64,000 nucleotides of DNA from Microlunatus antarcticus (GTDB lineage Bacteria; Actinomycetota; Actinomycetes; Propionibacteriales; Propionibacteriaceae), in NCBI RefSeq assembly GCF_014193425.1, contig NZ_JACHZG010000001.1, positions 868,001-932,000 on the forward strand, given 5' to 3'. The translations under genes were made by a program, and so were the position numbers. The notes beneath the pieces are model-generated. The model worked only from the letters and a program-made list of their open reading frames with translations, searched no databases and was not told where the DNA came from. Shown here piece after piece: positions 17,660 to 26,710 of this stretch. Positions within the stretch are counted from its first letter, which is position 1. Each line of letters begins with the position of its first letter.

Positions 17660-18585
17660 CCCAGGCCGCGAGCCGAGCAGCGGCTCGAGGAGGGACCCGA
17701 GCGCGCCCCCGCCACATCCGCGGCGAGGCGCGGGCGGCGTACGTGCTGCTCGCGCCCAACCTGCTGCTGCTCGGGCTCTTCGTGTTCGTGCCGCTCGTCG
17801 GCGCGTTCGTGATCAGCCTGCAGCGCACCGACGGCTTCGGGTCGGGGACGTTCGCCGGGCTCGACAACTACGCCCGGCTGCTGGGCGACGGGCTCTTCTG
17901 GCGCTCGTTGATCAACACGACGGCGTTCACGGTGCTCGTCACGCCGCTGTCGATGGCCCTCGGCCTCGGTGCGGCCGTGCTGCTCAACTCGGTGCTGCCG
18001 GCGCGGGGCGTGTTCCGGTCGGTGCTGATCCTGCCGATGGCGATCTCCGGGGTGGCGACCGCGCTGCTCGGCGTCCTGGTCTTCGACGAGAACAGCGGCG
18101 TGCTCGACAAGCTGCTGCAGTCGGTCGGGCTGCCCGCCGTGTCCTGGCAGTCGGGGAGCGGGGCCGCCTTCTCCTCGGTGGTCCTGGTGACGCTGTGGTG
18201 GCGGGTCGGCTTCAACATGCTGATCTACCTCGCTGGCCTGCAGGGGATCGGGCCCGACCTGTACGAGGCGGCCGTGCTCGACGGCGCGGGCCGCTGGCAG
18301 CAGTTCCGGCACCTGACCGTGCCGCTGCTCGGGGCGTCGACGTTCTTCCTGCTGATCTTGAACGTCATCTACTCGTTCCAGGTCTTCGACATCGTCTTCG
18401 TGCTCACCGGCGGCGGGCCGCGCAACGCCACGTCGGTCCTCGTGACGTACGCGTACGAGACCGGATTCGACACCCGCGACCAGGGCTACGCGGCGGCGAT
18501 CGGGATGGTGCTGCTCGTGCTCGCGATGGCCTTCACGCTCGTGCAGTGGCGGACCAACCGCAGCCGCGACGAGGTGGGCGGATGA
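17656..18585 (+). CDS. sugar ABC transporter permease (MalF type)
   Basis: First permease of the second importer, 309 residues, with about six helices. The EAA loop reads EAAVLDGAGRWQQF. The GTG at 17656 overlaps the binding-protein stop (GTGA), so no intercistronic hairpin can form here, unlike the other two importers. A longer frame upstream lies inside the binding-protein gene and is not used. Confidence 0.9.
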   Translation: MTQAASRAAARGGTRARPRHIRGEARAAYVLLAPNLLLLGLFVFVPLVGAFVISLQRTDGFGSGTFAGLDNYARLLGDGLFWRSLINTTAFTVLVTPLSMALGLGAAVLLNSVLPARGVFRSVLILPMAISGVATALLGVLVFDENSGVLDKLLQSVGLPAVSWQSGSGAAFSSVVLVTLWWRVGFNMLIYLAGLQGIGPDLYEAAVLDGAGRWQQFRHLTVPLLGASTFFLLILNVIYSFQVFDIVFVLTGGGPRNATSVLVTYAYETGFDTRDQGYAAAIGMVLLVLAMAFTLVQWRTNRSRDEVGG

Positions 18586-19406
18586 CGCGCACGCGGCGGG
18601 GCCCGTACGTCGTCCGGCTCCTCGCGGCGGTCGTCGTCTCGCTGGTGGTGATCTTCCCGCTCTACTGGATGGTCGTCGTCGCGCTGTCGAGCCGGTCCGA
18701 GCTGCTGGGGTCGGCCGTCCGGCTCTGGCCGCGGGCGCTCACGACCGAGAACTTCGCCCGCGTGCTCTCGGCCTTCCCGGTCGCGACGTGGTTCGGCAAC
18801 TCCGTCGCCATCGCGCTGACCACGGCGATCATCACCGTGGTGGTGAACCTGCTGGGCGGCTACGCGTTCGCGCAGCTGCGGTTCCGCGGGTCCAACGCGC
18901 TGTTCCTCACGGCGCTCGCGACGCTGACCCTGCCGGTGCAGGTGATCATGGTCGCGCTGTTCCGGCTGGTCACGGTGCTGGGCTTGTACGGCAGCTACTG
19001 GGCCGTGATCCTGCCGACCGCGGCGTCGGCGTTCGGGCTGTTCCTGGCGCGGCAGTTCATCCTCGCCATCCCGCGCGACCTGATCGAGGCCGCCCGGATC
19101 GACGGGGCGGGCTACTTCCGCGTGTTCACCCGGATCGTCCTGCCGATGTCCAAGCCGCTCGTCGCGGTGCTGTTCTTCATGAGCCTGCTGAGCACCTGGA
19201 ACGACTTCGCCTGGCCGCTCGTGGCGCTGCAGGACAACCGGCTCTTCACCCTGCCGATCGGCCTGCTCTACCTGCAGGGGCAGTTCGGGCCGGACTACGG
19301 GGCGACGATGGCGTTCGCGCTGATCAACGTCACGCCGATGGTCGTGCTGTTCCTGGTTTTCCAGCGCTACTTCGTCCAGGGGTTCGCGAGGAGCGGCCTC
19401 CGCTGA
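18582..19406 (+). CDS. sugar ABC transporter permease (MalG type)
   Basis: Second permease of this importer, 274 residues, with an EAA loop EAARIDGAGYFRVF and a typical PMSKPLVAV continuation. The ATG overlaps the first permease stop by 4 nt (ATGA). No ATPase gene follows; the unit ends in an array of inverted repeats. Confidence 0.9.
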   Translation: MTRTRRGPYVVRLLAAVVVSLVVIFPLYWMVVVALSSRSELLGSAVRLWPRALTTENFARVLSAFPVATWFGNSVAIALTTAIITVVVNLLGGYAFAQLRFRGSNALFLTALATLTLPVQVIMVALFRLVTVLGLYGSYWAVILPTAASAFGLFLARQFILAIPRDLIEAARIDGAGYFRVFTRIVLPMSKPLVAVLFFMSLLSTWNDFAWPLVALQDNRLFTLPIGLLYLQGQFGPDYGATMAFALINVTPMVVLFLVFQRYFVQGFARSGLR

Positions 19407-19420
19407 CGTCAGGCCCGGCC

Positions 19421-19518
19421 GGCACACCCTGCTTCTGCCGGCACACCGTCCTCAGGTCGGCACACCCTGCAGGGTGTGCCGAGGAGAGCAGGGTGTGCCC
19501 GGAGGAGCAAGGTGTGCC
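19421..19518. repeat. direct and inverted GGCACACCCTGC array, probable terminator
   Basis: Three direct copies (19421-19432, 19440-19450 partial, 19459-19470) are followed by three inverted copies (19469-19480, 19488-19499, 19507-19518). The central pair forms a perfect 22-bp palindrome, and the outer copies can pair as nested arms. It fills the gap between two convergent genes, so it probably ends transcription from both sides. Confidence 0.85.
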
Positions 19519-19524
19519 GCGGAC

Positions 19525-20418
19525 TTAGGTGCTGACGGCGGCCTCCGGCGTGATGACGTCACGCGCGCCGGTCCGCTCGGCGCCTACCCCGGCGACGATG
19601 ACGAAGGCGATCCCCACCACGGCCAGCGGCCGGGGGACCTGGTCGAGCAGGACGAGGCCGACGAGGAGCGCGAAGGCCGGTTCGAGGCACATCAGGGTGC
19701 CGAACGCCGCGGTGCTGAGGCGCCTCAGCGCGAGCATCTCCAGGCTGAAGGGCACGACCGGCAGCAGGACCGCCAGGCCGAGGCCGGCCAGCAGCAGCTC
19801 GGGCGTCATCCGACCGAACACCGAGGGGCCGACGGTCACCGTCGCCACGAGGGCGGCCACCGGCATCGAGACCGAGAGGCCGGCCAGCCCCTGCACCTGG
19901 TCGCCGACCCGCTGGGTGAGGAGGATGTACGCGGCCCAGCAGCACGCCGCCGCGAGGGCGAAGCCCACGCCGACCGGGTCCGCAGTCCCGGCCCAGGGCT
20001 CGGTCAGCAGGAGCACGCCGACGGCGGCGAACAGCGGCCAGACGAACCGACCCGTCCCGCGTCCGCGCGCGACCGCCACGCCGAGGGGCCCCAGGAACTC
20101 GAGGGCGCTCGCGGTGCCCAGCGGGAGCCGGGCGACGGCGGCCATGAAGAGCAGGGTGACGGACGCGGTCGCGACCCCGAGGAGGACCGTCGCGCCCAGG
20201 GCGGAACGGCTGAGCCGCAGCCGCCAGGGCCGGCCGATCACCAGGAACAGGGCCCCCGCCCAGACCAGCCGGAGCCACGCCGCACCCTCGGCACCAACCC
20301 GGTCGATCAGGGTCACCGACACCGCGAGACCGACCTGGACGCAGAGCATGGAGGTGGTCGCCATCGCCGCCCCGGAACGTGTCCGGCCGGCGACGGCGTA
20401 CGAGGTGGTGGTGCTCAC
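19525..20418 (-). CDS. EamA-family exporter (RhtA-like)
   Basis: Ten-helix EamA/DMT superfamily protein of 297 residues, similar in layout to the threonine/homoserine exporter RhtA. Segments such as [19 protein letters not shown] and [14 protein letters not shown] are typical. I start at the GTG at 20418, since the frame upstream runs into the LysR gene. The divergent LysR gene and a shared dyad suggest substrate-responsive control. Export of an amino acid is an inference from the family. Confidence 0.85.
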   Translation of the reverse strand: MSTTTSYAVAGRTRSGAAMATTSMLCVQVGLAVSVTLIDRVGAEGAAWLRLVWAGALFLVIGRPWRLRLSRSALGATVLLGVATASVTLLFMAAVARLPLGTASALEFLGPLGVAVARGRGTGRFVWPLFAAVGVLLLTEPWAGTADPVGVGFALAAACCWAAYILLTQRVGDQVQGLAGLSVSMPVAALVATVTVGPSVFGRMTPELLLAGLGLAVLLPVVPFSLEMLALRRLSTAAFGTLMCLEPAFALLVGLVLLDQVPRPLAVVGIAFVIVAGVGAERTGARDVITPEAAVST

Positions 20419-20475
20419 GACCCCAGTCAAGACGGGGGGCACCCTTCGCGTCCACGTGGTTGAGCCGGACCCACC

Positions 20476-20492
20476 GTTCACGTTCCATGAAC
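20476..20492. promoter_or_regulatory. LysR-type dyad between divergent exporter and regulator
   Basis: GTTCA-N7-TGAAC, a perfect 5-bp dyad that fits the T-N11-A rule of LysR-type operators. It lies 10 bp upstream of the LysR start and about 58 bp from the exporter start, a placement suited to autorepression and activation of the exporter. Confidence 0.6.
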
Positions 20493-20501
20493 AATGGCCG
20501 C

Positions 20502-21395
20502 ATGGACCTGCGGCGACTCCGACTCCTGTTCGAGCTGTCGCGGCTCGGCTCCATGCGGGCCGTGGCCGAGACCCACGGGCTGACGACGTCGACGGTCTCG
20601 CAGCAGGTGGCCGCCCTGGCCCGGGAGGTCGGCGCACCGCTCGTGGAGCCGGACGGGCGCCGCGTACGCCTCACCCCGGCCGGCCTGCGCCTGGCCGACC
20701 ACGCCGTGACCATCCTGGCCGCAGTCGACACGGCCCGGGCCGACCTCGACCCGGAGGCGGAGCCGTCCGGCACGCTGCGGGTCGGCGGGTTCGCGACCGC
20801 CGTCCGGAGCCGCCTGCTGCCGGTCATGGCCGAGCTGGAGGCGAGCCACCCGCAGGTGCGGGTCCTCGTCCGGGAGCACGAGCCGCTCGAGGCGCTCGGG
20901 CTGCTGGCCGAGGACGACCTGGACCTCGCGCTGACCTACGACTACAACCTGGCCCCGGCGCCGCTGCCGAGCACGATGAGGGCGGTCCCGCTCTGGACGA
21001 CGGCGTGGGGGCTGGCCGTGCCGGCCGACGCCAGCGGTGCAGACCCCGACTCACCCGTCCGCGACCTGAGGCGGTGGTCCGGGCACGACTGGATCGTCAA
21101 CTCGCGCAACACCGCCGACGAACGGGCGGTGGGCACGCTCGGTGCGCTGGCCGGCTTCACCCCGCGGATCACCCACCGCATCGACAGCCTCGACCTGGTC
21201 GAGGACCTGATCGTCGCGGGGCGGGGGATCGGGCTGTTGCCGTCCGGGCGCCCTTCGGCGCCCGGGACCCGCCTACTCGCGCTGGACGACCCGCCCGTGA
21301 CGATGACCGCCTACGCGGTCACCCGGCTCGGGCGCGAGCAGTGGGCGCCGCTGCGCCTGCTGCTCGACCGCCTGGCGGTCAGTGCCGCTCGATGA
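20502..21395 (+). CDS. LysR-family transcriptional regulator
   Basis: A 297-residue regulator. The N-terminal helix-turn-helix is [18 protein letters not shown] through [17 protein letters not shown], followed by a periplasmic-binding-like effector domain from about residue 90. The ATG at 20502 gives the standard domain start; an upstream in-frame ATG at 20487 overlaps the dyad. It probably controls the divergent EamA exporter. Its 3' end overlaps the convergent phytase-like gene by 17 bp. Confidence 0.9.
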   Translation: MDLRRLRLLFELSRLGSMRAVAETHGLTTSTVSQQVAALAREVGAPLVEPDGRRVRLTPAGLRLADHAVTILAAVDTARADLDPEAEPSGTLRVGGFATAVRSRLLPVMAELEASHPQVRVLVREHEPLEALGLLAEDDLDLALTYDYNLAPAPLPSTMRAVPLWTTAWGLAVPADASGADPDSPVRDLRRWSGHDWIVNSRNTADERAVGTLGALAGFTPRITHRIDSLDLVEDLIVAGRGIGLLPSGRPSAPGTRLLALDDPPVTMTAYAVTRLGREQWAPLRLLLDRLAVSAAR

Positions 21396-22737
21396 CCAGG
21401 AACTCGCCGGTGTCGACGGTCCCGTCGGGACGCTTCTTGGCCACCAGCCCGAAGGGGGCCGCGTCGCCCGTGCTGTCCGAGATCCCGAAGTCGCTGTCGT
21501 TGGAGACGATGATCTTGCGACCGCCGTCGAGCACGGCCACGCCCTCGATCTTGTCGTGGTCGAAGAACGTCCCGCCCGGTGCGGTGGCGGCGGTGAGCGC
21601 CCCGAGGTCCAGGTAGAGCTTCTTGGACACCGGCGTCACGCCGGCGGCGGTCAGCGCGGTCGTCGTCGCCGCGACGTCGCCGGTGCCCGCGACCGCCTCG
21701 AGGCTTTTCCCGCCGAGGCGGACGCCGGTCGTCGCGTCGTACGCGCCGGCGGTGGTGCGCGGGCCGACGTCGGTCGCCGGCGCGAGGTCGACCTCGTAGA
21801 GCTTCTTGACCGCCCCGGGACCGAACTCACCGTCGCGCTCGTCCACGACGAAGCGGGTCGCCGAGAGCGCGCCGATCTCGCTCACGGCGGTGCCGAGCTC
21901 CTTGGGGTTGTCGAGGACGTACGCGTACTCGTGCGTCTTCTTGGTCTTGAGGTCCACCGTGACGATGCGCGTGACCGCGACCGACTTCGGCTTGCCCGCG
22001 TCGGCCTGGGTGAGGGCGGACTGCATAATGCCGACCAGCGTCTTCCCGTCCGGGGTGATGGTCAGCCCCTCCATGCCGCGGTTCGGCGTCCGCAGCGCCA
22101 GCTCGCGCGGCAGGGTGCCGTCGAAGGGCGACAGCCGCGCGATCGCGCGTCCCTTCTTCGAGAAGTGGGTGATGAACGGCCCGTACTCGTCCGACACCCA
22201 GAACGTGCCGTCCTTCAGCGCGACGAGGCCCTCGGAGTCGTACCCGTACCTCGAGGGCGGCAGGACCTTCCCGTCCAGGTCGGTGATCGTCTCGCCGGTC
22301 GAGGCCTGCGGGTCGACCTGGCCGTTGTACGGGGTGCCGTCCTTCGCGCGGAGCTTGATCGTCTTGGTCAGCCTCGCTTTGCCGTCCTTCAGCGTGAACC
22401 GGCCGATGGCCGGTGTGAAGTCCGGGAACGGCTCGATCTTGCTGTCGTTCGGGCCGTCGACGTTCGGGCCACGGTCGGTCAGGCCGTACACCTGGTTCTT
22501 GTGCCCGGGCACGGGGGCGACGGCCGAGCCGAAGCCGTCGCCGCTGACCCGCACTCCGCCGGCGGTGCCGATGGGCGAGACCTTCTCGGTGTAGACGCGC
22601 AGCGAGATCGAGGTCTGCTTCGCGGGGTCGAAGGGGTGCGCGGCCTGGGCCGGGGCGGCGGTCGCGGCACCGGCCAGCGTGAGGCCGCCGACCAGGAGGG
22701 CGCGGGTGCCGAGGACGAGGGTTCGACGAGGAGTCAC
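21379..22737 (-). CDS. secreted phytase-like esterase
   Basis: A 452-residue protein of the phytase-like esterase domain family. A cleavable signal peptide is seen (a basic start, a hydrophobic core, then AAPAQAAHP near residue 33). Beta-propeller-type segments include GLTDRGPNVDGPND, DSEGLVALKDGTFWVSDEYGP and GMEGLTITPDGKTLVG. It probably hydrolyses an organic phosphoester or other ester outside the cell. The GTG at 22737 is 8 nt after TAGGTT, so a leaderless start is likely. It overlaps the end of the LysR gene. Confidence 0.85.
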   Translation of the reverse strand: MTPRRTLVLGTRALLVGGLTLAGAATAAPAQAAHPFDPAKQTSISLRVYTEKVSPIGTAGGVRVSGDGFGSAVAPVPGHKNQVYGLTDRGPNVDGPNDSKIEPFPDFTPAIGRFTLKDGKARLTKTIKLRAKDGTPYNGQVDPQASTGETITDLDGKVLPPSRYGYDSEGLVALKDGTFWVSDEYGPFITHFSKKGRAIARLSPFDGTLPRELALRTPNRGMEGLTITPDGKTLVGIMQSALTQADAGKPKSVAVTRIVTVDLKTKKTHEYAYVLDNPKELGTAVSEIGALSATRFVVDERDGEFGPGAVKKLYEVDLAPATDVGPRTTAGAYDATTGVRLGGKSLEAVAGTGDVAATTTALTAAGVTPVSKKLYLDLGALTAATAPGGTFFDHDKIEGVAVLDGGRKIIVSNDSDFGISDSTGDAAPFGLVAKKRPDGTVDTGEFLVIERH

Positions 22738-22815
22738 GAGCCGGGAACCTAGGCCTCCTCGGTGAACGTGGGGTGGCCCGCAGGTGACGTCCGGGGAGGC
22801 CCGGACCCCGTACGG

Positions 22816-23826
22816 TCAGCCGCCGGTGGCCTCCAGCGCGGCCAGCAGCGCCCGTTCCTCGTCGGCGGTCAGCCCGGCCCGTCGGACGCGGTCCGGCGGT
22901 CGCGTCCGCTCCCACGCGAGGGTGTCGGCCAGCGTCTCCGTCAGCGGCCGCGTCACCAGCCCCGCGGCGCGGGCCCGGGCGCCGTCGCGGGCGTTGAACC
23001 CGCGCCAGTCGGGGTCGGCGAGCCACAGCGGCAGCGACCGTGGCCCCATCCACGGCTCGACCCCCTGCTCCAGCAGCCAGGCCGGCGACGCCGCCCGGAC
23101 CGGGCCGGTGTGCCCGGCCACCCGCCGCGCGACGTCCAGGTGCTCGGCCAGACCCAGGCTGGGCCCGACCACGTCGTACGTCCCGGTGAGCCGCCGAGCG
23201 CCCGCGTCGAGCAGCCACGCAGCGAGGTCGCGGACGTCGACGACCGACGTGGGCAGGTCCGGCTCGTCCGGCACCAGCACCGACCCGTCGCTGCCGGACG
23301 GGTCCGCGAACCGCGCCGGCCAGTACCCCGTGCGGTCGAACTCGTCGCCCGGACCGCCGATCAGCCCGACCCGCGCCACCAGCGCACGGTCCGTACCGAG
23401 GGCGTCGAGCACGAGACGTTCGCACGCGACCTTGGCCTCGCCGTAGACGGTCATGTCCGTCATGACGTCCCCCGCGAGCGGCGGCAGCAGCGTCGCCGAC
23501 TCGTCCGCGCCGACCGTGCGGTGGTCGGCGTAGACGTTCCCGGACGACACGAACACCCAGTGCGCCGCGCGCCCGGCGAGCGCCCCGACCGCCCCGCGCA
23601 CGTGCCCCGGCTGGCGCGCGACGTCGACGACGAGGTCCCAGGACGTGCATGCGACGGCCTCGTACGCGGCGGGCGAGGTCCGGTCGGCCTCGACCCATGT
23701 GGCGCCCGAAGGCGGAGAGCCGGAGGTGCCCCGGGCGAGGCACGTCACCGCGTTCCCGCCCGCCAGAGCCCGCCGGACCACCTCACGGCTCAACCACGCC
23801 GTCCCGCCCAGCACCAGGATCCGCAC
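22816..23826 (-). CDS. NAD-dependent epimerase/dehydratase family protein
   Basis: Extended or atypical short-chain dehydrogenase of 336 residues. The nucleotide-binding motif is ILVLGGTAWLSREVV at the N-terminus, and the active-site Tyr-x-x-x-Lys appears as YGEAK after a FVSSGNVYAD segment. I prefer the GTG at 23826, which puts the Rossmann strand at the very start; a GTG six codons earlier is possible. The substrate is unknown, perhaps a nucleotide sugar or flavonoid-like ketone. It is single, with no sugar-nucleotide genes nearby. Confidence 0.8.
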   Translation of the reverse strand: MRILVLGGTAWLSREVVRRALAGGNAVTCLARGTSGSPPSGATWVEADRTSPAAYEAVACTSWDLVVDVARQPGHVRGAVGALAGRAAHWVFVSSGNVYADHRTVGADESATLLPPLAGDVMTDMTVYGEAKVACERLVLDALGTDRALVARVGLIGGPGDEFDRTGYWPARFADPSGSDGSVLVPDEPDLPTSVVDVRDLAAWLLDAGARRLTGTYDVVGPSLGLAEHLDVARRVAGHTGPVRAASPAWLLEQGVEPWMGPRSLPLWLADPDWRGFNARDGARARAAGLVTRPLTETLADTLAWERTRPPDRVRRAGLTADEERALLAALEATGG

Positions 23827-23946
23827 GCTTCGACTGAACCCCACCCGCGGCGCCCGTGGCCAGCGCCTTCACGCAGGGCGGAACCGGTTCCATCACGATC
23901 ACCGCCCGGGCTGGCGCCGTCTGGACCGGAGGACGACGATCGAGAC

Positions 23947-24390
23947 GTGACCAAACGGCGCGGGCGGGTGCTGGTGGTGGTGCTCGCGGCCGTCGTCCTG
24001 GCCGCCGCGTCCGTCGCCTTCTGGCTCACGCACCGCGAGGTCCCGGTCGTCGTCGACGCGGCCTGCCCAGCTCTGGTGAGGGGGACGACCAACGCGGCGG
24101 AGGACTTCGCCGACGTCGTGACCTGGGCGGGCCGCACGTACGTCGAGGTGGACGACGGACCCGACTGGGTCCTGGGGGACGCGACCGGAACGGTCACCTG
24201 CTCGATCGGGGAGATGGACAACCCGAACGGCTGGCGGGTCGCGCCAGGGGCGTGGCCGGACGGGACGGCGACACGGTTGCCGCGGGGGACCGTGCTGCGG
24301 ACGACCGGCGACCGCGCGCTCGTGGCCGAGGAGCCGGGTGGGCCGACCCTCTACTGCCAGGCGGACGGCGTGCTCGAGCCGAGGTGCTGA
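23947..24390 (+). CDS. membrane-anchored hypothetical protein
   Basis: A 147-residue protein with a basic N-terminus and one hydrophobic segment (about 8-26), then an extracellular domain with four Cys, including a C-terminal LEPRC, which suggests disulfides. Family not recognised. The GTG at 23947 is the first start after the last upstream open stretch; GGAGGA lies 13 nt upstream, rather far. It converges with the carotenoid oxygenase gene with one base between stops. Confidence 0.6.
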   Translation: MTKRRGRVLVVVLAAVVLAAASVAFWLTHREVPVVVDAACPALVRGTTNAAEDFADVVTWAGRTYVEVDDGPDWVLGDATGTVTCSIGEMDNPNGWRVAPGAWPDGTATRLPRGTVLRTTGDRALVAEEPGGPTLYCQADGVLEPRC

Positions 24391-24391
24391 C

Positions 24392-25828
24392 TCAGCCCGC
24401 GTACCACTGCCCGTGGAACCCCAGCGGTGCCGCGTGCGGGAGCTTGGCCCGGGCGACCTCGCGGAACGTGGCCGCGTCGAGGACGAGCAGGAACGACGTA
24501 CGCGTCCGGGAGTCGAGGACGAGGGAGAGCACGACGCCCGCGTCCTCCTCGTGCCCGGACGGGTCGGCGACGAGGACCGGCTCGCCCGGCCAGCAGCCCG
24601 GCTGCGCCCACGTCCGGCTGCTGCCGTCCTCGACGTCGACCTTGACCAGCCGGTCCGAGAACGAGGTCGTCAGGCTCCCCGGCGTCCCGACGCCGAAGAC
24701 GTAGCGGTAGGGCCGGCCGAGCCGGGACTCGTAGGCGATCCGCGGGAACTCGAGCGGCGTCGTGCTCAGCAGCCGGTAGGTCACCGGCCCGCCGTCGAGC
24801 GGCACGCGGTAGCGGCGCAGCTCCCCGGCCGGCGTGCGCGGACCGGGACCGCGCAGGGCGTCGAGGTCGAACTGGTGCATCGCCTGCTCGCCGGGCGTCG
24901 ACGGCAGGTCGACGAGCAGCGCCCCGTCGTCCTCGAACGCGTTGACCTGGTGGTAGCAGAAGAAGGCCGGGGCGACGCTGCGGCACACGACCGCGCCGCT
25001 GGCCCGCTCGACCACGGTGAAGCGCGTGCCGAGCGACGGGCGCCAGTCGAAGCTGTCGACGAGGGAGCGCCCGGCCAGGAGCGAGAGCGCGTTCGCGACG
25101 AGCGGGTACTCCACGAGCACGACGAACCTCGGCGTCAGCGCGAACGAGTGCATGTACGCCGGCCGCCCCGCCGGCACGCTCGCCACCAGCCGGCGCTCCA
25201 GGCTGTCGTCGGCGAGCTCGTACACGTGGTAGGTGCTGCGGCGCCCGTACTCGATCGTGAAGCCGGTCAGCGCTCCGCGCCCCGCCCCGCCGCGGTCCGC
25301 CTCGTGGTGCGGGTGGGCGCAGGCCCAGTCGCCCGGCAGGTCGTCGGCGTAACCGATCGGGTCGAGCGTCTCGAGCGTGAGCGGGTCGTACGGGATCGCG
25401 TCCGGCGTCTCGGTGACCGCGACGTGCCGACCACCGATCCGCAGCACGTTCACGACGGCGTTCGTCCCGGTCTCGGGCGGCCGCCCCAAGCGGCGGACCC
25501 GCTCGGCCCACGACCGGGTGGGGACCGTGCCCACCTCGGCGTACGCGTACGCCCCCGTCTCGGAGGCTGCGCGCCACGCCGGGCTCCGGACGTAGCGGTT
25601 CGCGTAGCTGACGCGACCCTCCCGGACGTGGAACCGCTGGAGCATCGCCAGGCCGTCGAACCAGTGGTGCGCCTGCTCGCCGCGTCCGCCCGGCTGGGCA
25701 CTGAACCGGCCCGGGCCGTTGCGGACGAGGGTGCCCCGCAGCCAGGCCGGGAGCGTTCCGCGGACCTCCAGGTCGACGTCCGCCACCTCGGTGTCGAGCC
25801 CCGCCAGGCCGAACCGGAAGTCGTCCAT
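24392..25828 (-). CDS. carotenoid oxygenase (cleavage dioxygenase)
   Basis: Carotenoid oxygenase family protein of 478 residues, cleaving a double bond of a carotenoid or a related substrate such as a stilbene. The four iron-binding His are visible at 172 (ACAHPHHEAD), 227 (YMHSFAL), 293 (CYHQVNAFED) and 472 (LGFHGQWY). The family starts with GTLPAWLRGTLVRNGPG, seen here at residues 24-40. The ATG at 25828 follows TAGGCT by 6 nt. No carotenoid synthesis gene lies nearby, so the substrate is open. Confidence 0.9.
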   Translation of the reverse strand: MDDFRFGLAGLDTEVADVDLEVRGTLPAWLRGTLVRNGPGRFSAQPGGRGEQAHHWFDGLAMLQRFHVREGRVSYANRYVRSPAWRAASETGAYAYAEVGTVPTRSWAERVRRLGRPPETGTNAVVNVLRIGGRHVAVTETPDAIPYDPLTLETLDPIGYADDLPGDWACAHPHHEADRGGAGRGALTGFTIEYGRRSTYHVYELADDSLERRLVASVPAGRPAYMHSFALTPRFVVLVEYPLVANALSLLAGRSLVDSFDWRPSLGTRFTVVERASGAVVCRSVAPAFFCYHQVNAFEDDGALLVDLPSTPGEQAMHQFDLDALRGPGPRTPAGELRRYRVPLDGGPVTYRLLSTTPLEFPRIAYESRLGRPYRYVFGVGTPGSLTTSFSDRLVKVDVEDGSSRTWAQPGCWPGEPVLVADPSGHEEDAGVVLSLVLDSRTRTSFLLVLDAATFREVARAKLPHAAPLGFHGQWYAG

Positions 25829-25860
25829 CGACCGAGCCTAGTCAGGCTGCCTCGTGGGGG

Positions 25861-26685
25861 TCAGGGCTCCGTCAGGTGGTCGAAGTCGCCGCGGACCCAG
25901 CCGATGTAGCGCTCCGCGGAACGTTCCACCCAGGTGTGCGCGTCGGCCAGGACCCGCCCGCCGAAGTTGTCGTGGAGCCGGTCGAAGTCGAGCGCGAGGA
26001 CGCGGTCGGCGACCCGGCCCACCACGGCGGCGGACAGCGGAAGCTGGTTGGGAAAGCTGCGCATGAACGAGACCCAGTGCTCGTCGGGTGTCCCGGCGAC
26101 CGTGTCGCCGGTCAGGAGCACGTTGCACCCGTCCGCGCCGACGAGGTGCGCGACGGCGCTGCCCGGGAAGTGCCCGCCGATCCGGTGCAGGGTGACGCCC
26201 GGCAGCACCTCGACCGACTCGCCCCAGCCCTGGATGCACGGGTCCTCCCGCTGGACCCACGACCGGTCCGCGTCCTGCACCAGCACGGGCGCGTCGAAGC
26301 GCCGGCCCCACTCGACCTGCGCCCCGAACATGTGCGGGTGGCTCGACGCGACCGCCGCGACCCCGCCGAGCTCCCGGACGGCCGCCTCGAGGGCGTCGTC
26401 GACGTAGCCCGTCGGGTCCCACAGCAGGTTCCCGGCGGGCGTCCGGACGAGGAGCGACCGCTGCCCGATCCCGACGCCGGGGGAGACCGTGATCCCGTGC
26501 AGACCCGGCTCGACCTCGGCGACCGACCCGCGATGGCCCTCCGCCACCAGCTCGACCATCGACGTCCAGCGCTGGCCGTCCGGACGGACGTACTGCCGGT
26601 CGTCGCTGCAGACGGCGCAGGACCCGGGTGGGGCGACGGTGTCGGGCTGCTCGACGGCACAGGTCCGGCAGATCCAGACGGTCAT
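25861..26685 (-). CDS. MBL-fold hydrolase with N-terminal zinc ribbon
   Basis: A 274-residue metallo-beta-lactamase-fold protein. The N-terminus is a zinc ribbon with Cys 6, 9, 23 and 26. The hydrolase part has SSHPHMFGAQVEW, a variant of the HxHxDH metal motif that lacks the usual Asp-His, and later GGHFPGSAVAHL and LLTGDT, typical of glyoxalase-II-like enzymes. The changed metal motif leaves activity uncertain. ATG at 26685, 7 nt after CAGACT. Confidence 0.8.
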   Translation of the reverse strand: MTVWICRTCAVEQPDTVAPPGSCAVCSDDRQYVRPDGQRWTSMVELVAEGHRGSVAEVEPGLHGITVSPGVGIGQRSLLVRTPAGNLLWDPTGYVDDALEAAVRELGGVAAVASSHPHMFGAQVEWGRRFDAPVLVQDADRSWVQREDPCIQGWGESVEVLPGVTLHRIGGHFPGSAVAHLVGADGCNVLLTGDTVAGTPDEHWVSFMRSFPNQLPLSAAVVGRVADRVLALDFDRLHDNFGGRVLADAHTWVERSAERYIGWVRGDFDHLTEP

Positions 26686-26710
26686 GCTCGGGAGTCTGCC
26701 CCCGGCGCGG

